From: Edaphobacter aggregans DSM 19364
Lineage (GTDB): Bacteria; Acidobacteriota; Terriglobia; Terriglobales; Acidobacteriaceae
Assembly (NCBI RefSeq): GCF_000745965.1
Contig: NZ_JQKI01000020.1
Coordinates: forward strand, 48,066-112,065
Length of the DNA stretch: 64,000 nucleotides
Reading direction: 5' to 3'
Below the pieces are notes generated by a model, which had not been told where the DNA came from, did no database searches, and saw nothing but the letters and a program-made list of their open reading frames with translations. A program made the translations under genes and the position numbers. Below are positions 35,705 through 43,586 of this stretch, piece by piece. How positions within the stretch are numbered: position 1 is the first letter of the stretch; each line of letters starts with the position of its first letter.

Positions 35705-36160
35705 TCACCGACGACTCCCCAACTCGACCCACCCAGACCTTGTCATCCTGAGCGGGTGATAAAACTTCTGTATCCGATTGTTTTTATTGCAAATAATACG
35801 GTGATTTTGGGCTGTGTAGGAACTGTGCAGGGAAATTCTCGATTTCTGTGAATATCTTGAACGCGAGACACAACTCTGGACGGACGATTCATAAAGTTTA
35901 GAGACTTGTCCCATGCCGAAGCCGTGTTCGATGACCGGCGCGATCTCCGGCTGCGGCGGCGTGATGGATTGCTCCGGCTTCATCATCGGCGTGTGGGCGC
36001 TCTCGTGAGATACGTCATGCCCTAATGCCTCCGGCAGCTTCTCGCGATCGTTAGTGAAAAGCTGTGCATCCTCCGCGCCGCGCGAGACGGCGACGTAAGC
36101 CATGCGGCTGTTGAGCAGGTCTTTCGCGGCCAGCTCGGTATCGACGTGAATCAATCCCCC
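35705..36160 (-). pseudogene. C-terminal fragment of a conjugative relaxase/helicase (MobF, TrwC/TraI-like)
   Basis: The segment LIHVDTELAAKDLLNSRMAYVAVSRGAEDAQLFTNDREKLPEALGHDVSHESA corresponds to the end of the RecD-like helicase of MobF relaxases (final motif with YVAVSRG). Everything N-terminal of it is missing. Upstream of about 36160 the sequence switches abruptly to an unrelated gene. Downstream of about 35890 the frame drifts into low-quality sequence. It marks a past integrative conjugative element or plasmid insertion. Confidence 0.7.
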
Positions 36161-36918
36161 ATTTGATGATTTCAGATTGCCGGCTGTGACTCATCGGCAC
36201 GGGCATGGGTACGATTTCAATCTGATTCATTTCAGCGAAATAGGCTCCATCTCCGCTCCCTATCGTCGATGCAAGCCAAAGAGGAGGCGGAGCGGCGGCG
36301 TCATCTACATCGCGCACAATCTGAACGACGTTTTGCGGTCTCTTGCTGGCCCTTAGAACATCGGCGACGGCGGTATGCGGGTGGCTGGGCCTCGAGCCAC
36401 GCGTTATGGAATAAATGTTGAGTTGCCGATCTGGCATCGAGTGGAGGGGCATTTGTTCGAGGTGAAATGGCGCGATTCGCATGAGCAGTTGCTCGCGCAA
36501 CTCATCGGATACAGTCCATTCGTCGAAGGTCGCCTCAAGTATTGCCCTTTCGATCTGATTTCGAATTTGGTCTTCTTCGCAACCGGTCTGTTTCGCCTCG
36601 TCCGTAACGGCGTCTGCAACCAACTTATTGAACGCTTCCAGGTCGCGAATCTGTGCTCGTCGGCGCCGGTCCTCTGATATCGGTAAATGCTGTCCGGGTC
36701 TTGGGAGGACAGAACCGCCCAGAACGTCTCATCGATCGTATTGCCGTCAGTCGGAACGATGATGCAATGCGTTCCGCCCCACAACTTCGTGAAGTATTCG
36801 ATGATGCCAAGGCACGCGCGTCCTGCCAATTAGGATCGGCAATGTTGGTGAGGACGGCAACACGGTGGGGTCGGACGCGAGTTATGAAGCTCTGAAACCG
36901 CTGTTCGGGTGCACTCAT
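36161..36918 (-). pseudogene. Frameshifted, 3'-truncated gene of unknown family
   Basis: Three frames must be joined to read one protein: MSAPEQRFQSFITRVRPHRV plus AVLTNIADPNWQDA (from 36918), then CLGIIEYFTKLWGGTHCIIV plus PTDGNTIDETFWAVLSSQDP and DSIYRYQRTGADE, then RDLEAFNKLVADAVTDEAKQTGCEEDQ and onward to SHSRQSEIIKWG. The breaks fall near 36820 and 36660. The 3' end is fused to the relaxase fragment. The preserved text reads like the N-terminal part of a much larger protein. I do not recognise the family; its island setting would fit a cargo gene. Confidence 0.55.
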
Positions 36919-37135
36919 AAGTTGTGGTTGAACGTATCAAAGATATAGGAAAGCGCGCCTCGGGCGCGAGGGACAACCTTCACCTGCGGTGTTGCGCTTC
37001 GCCGCTGGCCGCCTGCGCTACGGGGCGCGCGGCCCTCTGCGATTGAAATGTGTTGTGCGAAGGAATAATACGTCAAAAGACCGGATTGAGTGTTAGTAAC
37101 AGCAATTGGCTGTCATGAGCATGAGCAACTCGGAA
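36919..37135. other. Intergenic, no gene seen
   Basis: 217 bp with several GC-rich inverted segments (GCGCGCCTCGGGCGCGAGG near 36953 and GGGGCGCGCGGCCC near 37021). No convincing frame. Confidence 0.4.
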
Positions 37136-38161
37136 TTAATCGAATTTGGCTGAGGAGCTACCAGATGATATTGGCGGATCGAAGTCAGGCCCGGCGTACG
37201 TCGTCTTCAATTCTGACACTTCGCCCGACTCGAGGCTGAAATGGTGCCCCTGGGCGAAGCGATGCCCGATGTAGTTCCGGGTCATCGGGATTCTGTAGGG
37301 AATGCTGTTGAACAGGGTGAGCTGTATTTCAAGAGTGCTGTCCGCTGGACGCCCCTCGACCGTCAACACATGCCCATCGGTTCCACGCTGTCCGCTCAAT
37401 ATCTCCTGGGCGATGATCGGCTTGTGCTTCACGAACACGCGCCCCATCTCGTCACCCACATCGTTTCGGATGAATTCCCGCATCTGGTCGAAGTCTCTGG
37501 CCAGCGCAAAGGTATCCCCGCAGGTCATGGCCATGTAGTTGAACGCGATCTTGCAGAGACACCTTCCGACAACCCGGCTGGTCTGGGTCTCGACGTGGAG
37601 CATCACCTTTCCGTCGCCGCTGAACGGCGGATTCATCTTTCCGCCATAGACGAACGTCGTGCATACGGCGATGAGTTTCTGGACGATTCGGTCGTTGTCG
37701 GCCTCATCGTTGCCACCGACAATCCGAAACTCGCTGCCTTTCGGGTACCGATCCGCAAATTCAGTTGTCAGTTCATGCGCCAGTACCCACTCCCAAGGAT
37801 CTGAAGCGTTGCGCCTAGCGCCGACCTGCGGCAGAACCTCTGTGCTCTCCGTCCCGTCCTTTTCGGTCCGAATCCGTGTGCGTGCGCCCTTCCAATCGTC
37901 GCCTTCGGCGACTGTCGGCATGACGCCCTTTGTGCCGATACCGCCTACAGTGCCCTTGAGGCCAAACTGAAGGCGGCGCCCGCCTTCGATACTCTCGATC
38001 AGCATCGGCCATTCAAGCTTCGACCCGAAATACCCGTTGCATGTGCGGCAGACGCAGTTCAGGGTTAGGTCGGGCTTGAATACCCCGAAGCTCTGAGGAA
38101 TGACGTGTTCCCGCCCCGCGTCGGCCGTCACGTCACATCGGCAATAGATGCACTTTTTCAC
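37136..38161 (-). CDS. HNH endonuclease-type protein
   Basis: The 341-residue protein has an N-terminal zinc-HNH module: C4 and C7 (CIYC), REHVIPQS with H19, and C38 and C41 in CRTCNGYFGSKLE, i.e. the C-x2-C, EHVIP, C-x2-C-N arrangement of HNH_5-like nucleases. The remaining 280 residues are a mixed alpha/beta domain without a family I can name (TSRVVGRCLCKIAFNYMAMTCGDTFA and IPYRIPMTRNYIGHRFAQGHHF). Such proteins occur in mobile elements and defence islands. The gene is intact and isolated in the island, with 280 non-coding bases after the next operon upstream. Confidence 0.75.
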   Translation of the reverse strand: MKKCIYCRCDVTADAGREHVIPQSFGVFKPDLTLNCVCRTCNGYFGSKLEWPMLIESIEGGRRLQFGLKGTVGGIGTKGVMPTVAEGDDWKGARTRIRTEKDGTESTEVLPQVGARRNASDPWEWVLAHELTTEFADRYPKGSEFRIVGGNDEADNDRIVQKLIAVCTTFVYGGKMNPPFSGDGKVMLHVETQTSRVVGRCLCKIAFNYMAMTCGDTFALARDFDQMREFIRNDVGDEMGRVFVKHKPIIAQEILSGQRGTDGHVLTVEGRPADSTLEIQLTLFNSIPYRIPMTRNYIGHRFAQGHHFSLESGEVSELKTTYAGPDFDPPISSGSSSAKFD

Positions 38162-38441
38162 AGAAAGCTAGTTTAATCCGGTTGCCCAAACATCAGAACG
38201 AACAACCGCCGCCATTCACCTTCATGGGAGATAAACGGCGGCGTGGATTACTGAACATAGGTTTATTCAAATCCTTTGGAGTCGTCCTAAACAAGCCGCT
38301 CCTATCCGTGGCGACGGCGAAAAACAGCAGCAGGACCAGGCGAGCTTTTCCGGCGCAAACGAGATGAATCTGAAGGATGTTTACCGGGCGAGTTAATCGG
38401 TGCGGATATGCCGCGTGTAGCGCCAACAGCACGGAGTAGAG
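38162..38441. other. Intergenic, no supported gene
   Basis: 280 bp. Two opposing short frames (61 and 79 codons) overlap here, but neither has a ribosome site or recognisable sequence. Confidence 0.4.
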
Positions 38442-38708
38442 TCACCGCCTACCCTTCGCAAGCGACCGGATTGATCCGTGCATTGATTTTTTCACTGGTC
38501 CCAGCTCCCCATGTGTGTCACGGACAAGATGTGTGATACCAAACCACGGGCGACACTCCACCTCGATCAAAATTTCCGTCTCGTCATCAAACTCAATTGT
38601 TAGATAAACTTCTTGGGATTTTGGGTAGGGTTCTGCCAGGTACAAGCGGCGGATTCGTTTCCCCGTGGCCTCGTCCATCACCAGCACGGCACGTTTTGGC
38701 TTATTCAT
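38442..38708 (-). CDS. Small hypothetical protein, third gene of island regulator operon
   Basis: The 88-residue, charged, probably beta-rich protein has RAVLVMDEATGKRIRRLYLA and VYLTIEFDDETEILIEVECRPWFGITHLVRD. No signal or membrane segment is present. Its start lies inside the end of the XRE regulator gene (8 bp overlap), which supports co-translation. The combination of an XRE protein and a small acidic/basic partner resembles element control or toxin-antitoxin pairs, but no toxin fold is recognisable. Confidence 0.6.
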   Translation of the reverse strand: MNKPKRAVLVMDEATGKRIRRLYLAEPYPKSQEVYLTIEFDDETEILIEVECRPWFGITHLVRDTHGELGPVKKSMHGSIRSLAKGRR

Positions 38709-39015
38709 CGTTCAGCGCTCCTTCCCTATCCAGCCAAGGTGGCGGTCTCATCATCTCGCCCGCGCGCTTATACAAATCATAGAGTTCCACCCCTAAAGCC
38801 CGGGCAACTTGGTCCAGCCTACGTATCGTGTAGTTTGTGTGGAGCTGATTTGTCTCCAGCCGTTGAATCCACAGAACAGAGACATTTGCCCGCTTCGCAA
38901 CTTCGCTTCGAGTCAAAGCCTTATCCGTTCGTAACTCTTCAACAGCCATACCAAGACAGCGGCCATGTTCCTGGCTGTAGCGTTCGAATGCAGCTGTATC
39001 CCTCTGTTCTTTCAT
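38701..39015 (-). CDS. XRE-family helix-turn-helix regulator
   Basis: The 104-residue protein has a lambda-repressor-like domain at about 22-80: LRTDKALTRSEVAKRANVSVLWIQRLETNQLHTNYTIRRLDQVARALGVELYDLYKRAGE. It begins in an ATGA overlap with the upstream gene's stop (39012-39015) and overlaps the following gene. Likely a repressor of the integrative element, by analogy with phage and ICE control regions. Confidence 0.85.
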   Translation of the reverse strand: MKEQRDTAAFERYSQEHGRCLGMAVEELRTDKALTRSEVAKRANVSVLWIQRLETNQLHTNYTIRRLDQVARALGVELYDLYKRAGEMMRPPPWLDREGALNDE

Positions 39016-39767
39016 CGAACTTGATCTCCGTTGGTAACAGATCCCTTCATCAAACCCTGAGTAGCAAGATCATTGAACTGCTGTTGAGCAAAGAACCTCA
39101 GTCCGGCATAGAGATTCTTGACGAATCCAGCCTCATTCTTGAAAGGAAGCGACTTGCCAGCGAGGTCGATCCGCTCTCGCCTTGCCCACGTGTAGGCTGC
39201 GCACACCATGAGTTGCCGCGCTCGCTCCCCGCTGATACCGCGTAGTGCTCCGATATCTCGGGCCGACAGACCACCGTGCACAGATTCGACCAGCATTTCG
39301 TAAGCACGCGCAAAGCGCGCTCGGTTTACAGGGGTGTCCCTTTCCTTTTCGCAACGACTATAGGGACCAAACCATAGAGGAGGAGTCTGAATGGGAAGCC
39401 GGTCGGCGTATTTCGCTCGAATGATGGCCATGGGAGAGGGATGGGATGGAACGGCGCGATCGGCGACACGCGAATGTTGCCGCCACCGCCGGTAGGCTCG
39501 ACTCACCATCCAACTCACAGCATCCTTACTCGATGCGCGAAGACCAAGAGATGAGGCCCATGCGCTTGCGAGTACTTGCGCATCTATGCTGAGAGCTTTC
39601 GCAACGTCCCTGAACTCGCTTTCCGTCAGATGACTCTTCCCGGCTATGTACCGAGCCAGGCAGCGCTCGGTTACGTCGCCTAGCCTCTCGCTGAATTCTT
39701 CATGCGAGATATTTCCGCGCAGCATTTCGAGTTGTGTGAGCAGGTGATGGCGAAAGTCCCATTTCAT
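39012..39767 (-). CDS. DNA-binding protein with two HTH segments (island regulator)
   Basis: The protein has 251 residues from MKWDFRHHLLTQLEMLRG, chosen because GGAGGT lies 6 nt upstream; a 19-residue longer frame start lacks one. The N-terminal half has a repressor-like region (HEEFSERLGDVTERCLARYIAGKSHLTESEFRDVAKALSI). The C-terminal half has a sigma-region-4-like HTH (GGLSARDIGALRGISGERARQLMVCAAYTWARRERID). No family name is recalled. It is the first gene of a three-gene, fully overlapping operon, divergent from the excisionase-like gene 121 bp away, the geometry of an immunity/lysogeny-type switch. Confidence 0.65.
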   Translation of the reverse strand: MKWDFRHHLLTQLEMLRGNISHEEFSERLGDVTERCLARYIAGKSHLTESEFRDVAKALSIDAQVLASAWASSLGLRASSKDAVSWMVSRAYRRWRQHSRVADRAVPSHPSPMAIIRAKYADRLPIQTPPLWFGPYSRCEKERDTPVNRARFARAYEMLVESVHGGLSARDIGALRGISGERARQLMVCAAYTWARRERIDLAGKSLPFKNEAGFVKNLYAGLRFFAQQQFNDLATQGLMKGSVTNGDQVR

Positions 39768-39888
39768 GCCAGACCTCCAGAGATAGAGAGCTGTTTGAAA
39801 ACAAGGGTTTGCATGGGCGCACAAGGGTGCGTCGTCACGGCTATAGTTGAACCGGGACTACTACTTGAAAGGATGATAGCACAAATAG

Positions 39889-40146
39889 GTGTCCGCGACA
39901 ACCATTAAGGACAATGAAAACATCGACGATTGGATTTCACAGGTCGAGGCCGCGCGCATTCGGAGCGTATCCAAGCAAGCCATCGCCAAACTGATTCGTC
40001 GGAACCGCTTATCGGCTCGTGAAATTGGCGGTCGCATGCTGGTGCGGCGCTCGGAGGTAGAGGCATTTGTTCCGATGCCAATCGGGCGTCCACGCAAAAA
40101 AGCTGCGCCCAAAAAGCAAGCCGTTCCGAAAAAACAGACGGATTGA
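39889..40146 (+). CDS. Excisionase-like MerR/Xis-type DNA-binding protein
   Basis: The 85-residue protein has the helix-turn-helix of the excisionase family: DDWISQVEAARIRSVSKQAIAKLIRRNRLSAREIGGRMLVRRSEVEAF. A lysine-rich tail of repeated APKKQ/VPKKQ follows. The GTG start is weakly supported; AAAGGATG lies about 11 nt upstream. It lies between the divergent regulator operon and the convergent integrase, the usual place for a recombination directionality factor. Confidence 0.75.
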   Translation: MSATTIKDNENIDDWISQVEAARIRSVSKQAIAKLIRRNRLSAREIGGRMLVRRSEVEAFVPMPIGRPRKKAAPKKQAVPKKQTD

Positions 40147-40598
40147 GTCGCCAGTAGAGATCAGCTTTCCGCCTAAAGAAAGTCCCAGAATCGCATCAGG
40201 TCTTTCTCGTTGTGTCACGCTCATCAATTGAACGGCACACATAGTTTCAGCCCGTGGAATATCTCTAAGTTTGCAGCCTGCGATCGGTCCGCTGCCCCGC
40301 GTCTTGAGGTTGAGGACTTCCTGCAGTGCCGTAGCGTTTCCCGCCTCAGCTAAGTCCTCAAGGGCCATCATCTGGTCGCTTGTCAGCACGGTTCCCGGCA
40401 TTAAAGAGGTTGGAACTGCACTAAGAACAGCCGCCAGCGGCGGCACGTGCAGGGAGATTTGCCGCTAAACACGCCCCAGCGGGGCAGCGGCAAATCAGAA
40501 CAATCTCACTGAGAAGAGTCCGGGCCGGACATGGAACGATCTTCTGCGCCCGTCTCCGCCAGGGGCTCCGGCTAAAGACGGCTTCGGAAGGTTCACAG
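40147..40598. other. Gap between excisionase-like gene and integrase; one doubtful frame
   Basis: A minus-strand frame (40009-40446) contains DQMMALEDLAEAGNATALQEVLNLKTRG, which reads protein-like. However, its 3' half runs antisense to the excisionase gene and it has no ribosome site. I do not call it. CGGCAAATC and GATTTGCCG segments near 40456 and 40488 form an imperfect inverted repeat. Confidence 0.35.
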
Positions 40599-41639
40599 TC
40601 AGCGCAGCTTGTTGCGCTGACCTCTTTTGGACTGATCGTGAGTCGCTGCAGCTTTCGACGCCTTGGCCTTGGCGTCGTCCGGTTGCGGAAGTTCCCATCC
40701 CGCCATCCCCTGCAATACGCGGTCGGCGTGCTTGATCGTGTTCACATGCCCATAGTGGCTTTCGATCATGTGGACGGAAGTGCCCATCTGCTCGGCAAGA
40801 AAATACACATCCACACCTTCCTGCAATCGGAGCGTGGCGTAGGTGTGCCGGAAGCAATAGGTCGAACGCGGCACGCCTTGCGTGCCTTCGCGCAGTTTCG
40901 CCTCGTTCAGAAGATCGGCAATCAGACTGGTATAAAGAGTTTTTGCGGGCTTACCTGTGATGTTGGTAAAGACTCGATCCTCCGGGTCGGTGGCTTTGGA
41001 GATCACGCGGATGCGTTCCAGATACTCTCCGACGCTCTTAGGAGCAACCAGCTTGCGCGACTTGCCCTTGCCCTGCACGAACAGCACAACAATCTCACGT
41101 CCTTCGCGATCTTTTGCGGCCATGATGTCGCGCCAGCGCAGATTCTTCATCTCCGCTGGCCGCATGCCTGTATTGCACGCAATCAGAATCATGTTGTAGG
41201 TAACGGTGCGATACCAGATGCTCGAAGGCTTGTCCGCCTCGCCAATCCACCTGCGGCCTACGGTGTGGAGCTTGCGGTATTCCTCCAATGTGAACTCGTC
41301 GCGCCGCATAGCCTTGAGCTTGGGGCGCTCGTCGAAACGCTGGCTAGCTGGAACATAGCGCTTCTTGATGGCGTAGTTCATCACCGCACCGAATATGGAC
41401 ATCTCAAAGCGGATCGTGGAATCGCTAATAAAAGGAACCGTCCGTTCTTCTGAAGGTCTGACTTCAATCGGCTTCAACACTCTGATGCCCAGAGTCTGCT
41501 GAACCTTGGTACGGCGCTCGGCTTCCTTGTCCGCAAATGCTTGCGCCATCTCGTCGCTCACCTCCCGAACGCCGTTGCGCCTGTTACGTCCCGCGCCATT
41601 CTGAGCGAAGCCCGAAGGGCGGAGTCGAAGGACCTGCAT
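40599..41639 (-). pseudogene. Tyrosine recombinase/integrase, apparently N-terminally truncated
   Basis: The catalytic half is intact: ACNTGMRPAEMKNLRWRDI (first arginine), QGKGKSRKLV (lysine strand), YCFRHTYATLRLQEGVD (second arginine, with tyrosine where histidine is usual), and MIESHYGHVNTIKHA with the nucleophile tyrosine. Core-binding residues begin only at about REVSDEMAQAFADKEAERR, and the first 25 codons are read through a REP-like repeat (CATTCTGAGCGAAGCC...). Most of the arm-binding and SAM-like N-terminus is therefore missing compared with integrases of 400 or more residues. Recombination activity is doubtful. Confidence 0.7.
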
Positions 41640-41814
41640 TTCTTCGCAGGTGCCAATCGCACCCTAAAACTCAGCCCCACTCCGCCGGTTAATTTCCCGT
41701 CAAGCCACTAATCCCTAAAGAGGCGTAAGCCAAAGGGACCTGCATTTGTTTTTGCTCTTGCCTCTGAGGTAGGGCCGGGCTTCAGCCCGGCTATCAACCC
41801 GCCGCTGAAAGCGG
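41598..41814. repeat. Cluster of REP-like repeats
   Basis: CATTCTGAGCGAAGCCCGAAGG...GACCTGCATTT (about 41598-41641) matches the element at 1197-1243. GGGACCTGCATTTG recurs at about 41737. GCCGGGCT/AGCCCGGC (41774-41791) is a perfect hairpin with a TC loop, and CCGCT/AGCGG (41802-41814) is a second one. No gene is present in this stretch. Confidence 0.7.
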
Positions 41815-41889
41815 CACACCGCACTGCCGTAGGCCGAGGTGAAGGCCAAAGGGCGAACGACTCGAATGCCACGGGAAGCTACAAAATTT

Positions 41890-42121
41890 TTGTCAAGCCC
41901 ACTCAAATCTCAAACACCCCGTAAACCAAAGAAATGAGTAGACTAACCCCAACTCCCCAAAGTGCCGATTAATTCCTATCACCTCCCTACAATAGATATA
42001 GAGAAGATATGGAGATCGAAAAGGAGCCAACGCCGAGCTCTGCCATTGAGGTATCCTACCGCACAAAGTACCAACCTATCTCTTTATTTTCGAAGACTTT
42101 GCACGATTAAGTACCGGGGGG
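41890..42121. repeat. Dispersed intergenic element, copy 2
   Basis: It carries the same ordered blocks as 1312-1502: TTGTCAAGCCC (41890-41900), GCCGATTA (41964-41971), CCTCC with AATAGATATAGA, AAAGTACCAACCTA (42065-42078), GACTTTGCAC (42095-42104) and CCGGGGGG (42114-42121). Here it lies between the REP cluster and the 3' end of rhaB, not in front of a start codon. Confidence 0.65.
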
Positions 42122-42125
42122 ATGG

Positions 42126-43586
42126 TCATACCGCAGCCGACAACACCCCAGCCCAACGCGCCACCGTACCAGCATCCGCCCCGGTCACCGGATCCCGATG
42201 ACCTCCAAGCACCGCCAACTGCACCGCGAAGTTCCCGATCGTCGAGCTCTCCGGCGACCCGCGAAACACCTCGAGCCCCGTAGCCTCCCCGGTCAGGCGG
42301 TTCAGCAAGTCATTCTGACTCGCACCGCCCACAACAAACAGCCGCTTCAGCGTCTTGCCGCTGCGAAACGCGACCCGCCCCAGCACCTCCGCATAACGCG
42401 CCGCCAGGCTGTGAAAGATCAGGCTCGCAAACGCGGGAGCGTTCTCCGGCCCCTCATCCATCGGAGCAAGCCCCCTCCGCCGAAGCTGAGCGTTGATCCG
42501 CTGCAGCATCTTCCCCGCCAGCAGCAGGTCAGGATCATCCACCTCGAGCAGACCCTGCGGCCTTGGAACTCCCTCCGCCGCCGCAACCAGCTCCGGAATC
42601 GTCCACTCCTGACCAGCAGATGCCCACTGATCCATGCACTGCCGGATCAGCCACATCCCGTTCACGTTCTTGTGAAAGCAGACGCGACCGCCAACCGCGC
42701 CCAGATTGGTGAAGTTCTCCGCCGCAGCCGGCGCATCGTTCCTCGGCCGCTCCAATACCGTCCCAACCAGCGACCACGTGCCCGAGCTGATGTAAGCCCA
42801 GTCGTCGCCCACGGCCGGAATCCCGGCGATCGCCGAAGCCGTATCGTGACAGGCCGGAGCGATCAGCACCGTATCGCGAAACGCTGGAAGCTCCGCCAGC
42901 GGCCCGCGCAACCGCCCCACCTCCGTCCCCGGGGGAACGATCTCCGGCGCACACGCCGCATCGAGCATCGCCACTTCGAAGATCTCACCGCACCACCGCC
43001 GCGTGTCGAGCTCCACCATCTGGGTGTGCGTAGCGTTCGTATACTCTGCAACCCTGGCCCCACCCCAACGCGACAACATATACTCCGGCAGATTCAGCCA
43101 TGGCAGCCTCTCGAAGGAATGATGAAGCGAATCCGCGTAAAGCTGGTACAGCGTGTTGATCCGCAGCAGCTGCACGCCCGTCAGCTCGCGAAGACGCTCC
43201 GGAGCGATCTGCTCGTGCAGCAGCCGCTCCGACCGCACGGTCCGCTCATCCCGATAGCAGAACGGATCTCCGAGCGCCCGACTATCCTCTCTCACGCGGA
43301 CATAGTCGACCGCCCAACCATCCACCGCAATCGACCGAATACCCTCCGAAGCAACCGCCGCACACCGCCGCAACCCGTCATCCAGCCCCGCCTCGATCAT
43401 GGCGAGGTCCCAGTGCAGCTCCCCCTCCACCTCACGCGGAGCATTCGCAAACCGATGCACCAGCGTGATCGAGGGTCCGCCGTCCACCCAACGCAACAAC
43501 GAAACCCTGCAGCTCTCCGCCCCCAGGTCCACCGCAACCAGAGCCCGCCTATCCGCGGGCAACGCCATGTCTGGCGCCTCGCTCAT
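42126..43586 (-). CDS. rhaB: Rhamnulokinase
   Basis: This FGGY kinase phosphorylates L-rhamnulose. The 486-residue protein shows LVAVDLGAESCRVSLLRW (phosphate 1 loop), AVDGWAVDYVRV, FCYRDERTVRSERLLHE, RINTLYQLYAD, HDTASAIAGIP, YISSGTWSLVGTVLERP, HKNVNGMWLIRQCMDQW, and FVVGGASQNDLLNRLTGEATG (adenosine region), all as in RhaB. Its ATG overlaps the upstream stop as ATGA, so it is co-translated after the aldolase gene. Its 3' end touches the dispersed element. Confidence 0.95.
   Translation of the reverse strand: MSEAPDMALPADRRALVAVDLGAESCRVSLLRWVDGGPSITLVHRFANAPREVEGELHWDLAMIEAGLDDGLRRCAAVASEGIRSIAVDGWAVDYVRVREDSRALGDPFCYRDERTVRSERLLHEQIAPERLRELTGVQLLRINTLYQLYADSLHHSFERLPWLNLPEYMLSRWGGARVAEYTNATHTQMVELDTRRWCGEIFEVAMLDAACAPEIVPPGTEVGRLRGPLAELPAFRDTVLIAPACHDTASAIAGIPAVGDDWAYISSGTWSLVGTVLERPRNDAPAAAENFTNLGAVGGRVCFHKNVNGMWLIRQCMDQWASAGQEWTIPELVAAAEGVPRPQGLLEVDDPDLLLAGKMLQRINAQLRRRGLAPMDEGPENAPAFASLIFHSLAARYAEVLGRVAFRSGKTLKRLFVVGGASQNDLLNRLTGEATGLEVFRGSPESSTIGNFAVQLAVLGGHRDPVTGADAGTVARWAGVLSAAV

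Noticed and set aside
40009..40446. Minus-strand frame of 145 codons
   Set aside because: Half of it is antisense to the excisionase-like gene and there is no ribosome site; only its first 60 residues look protein-like.
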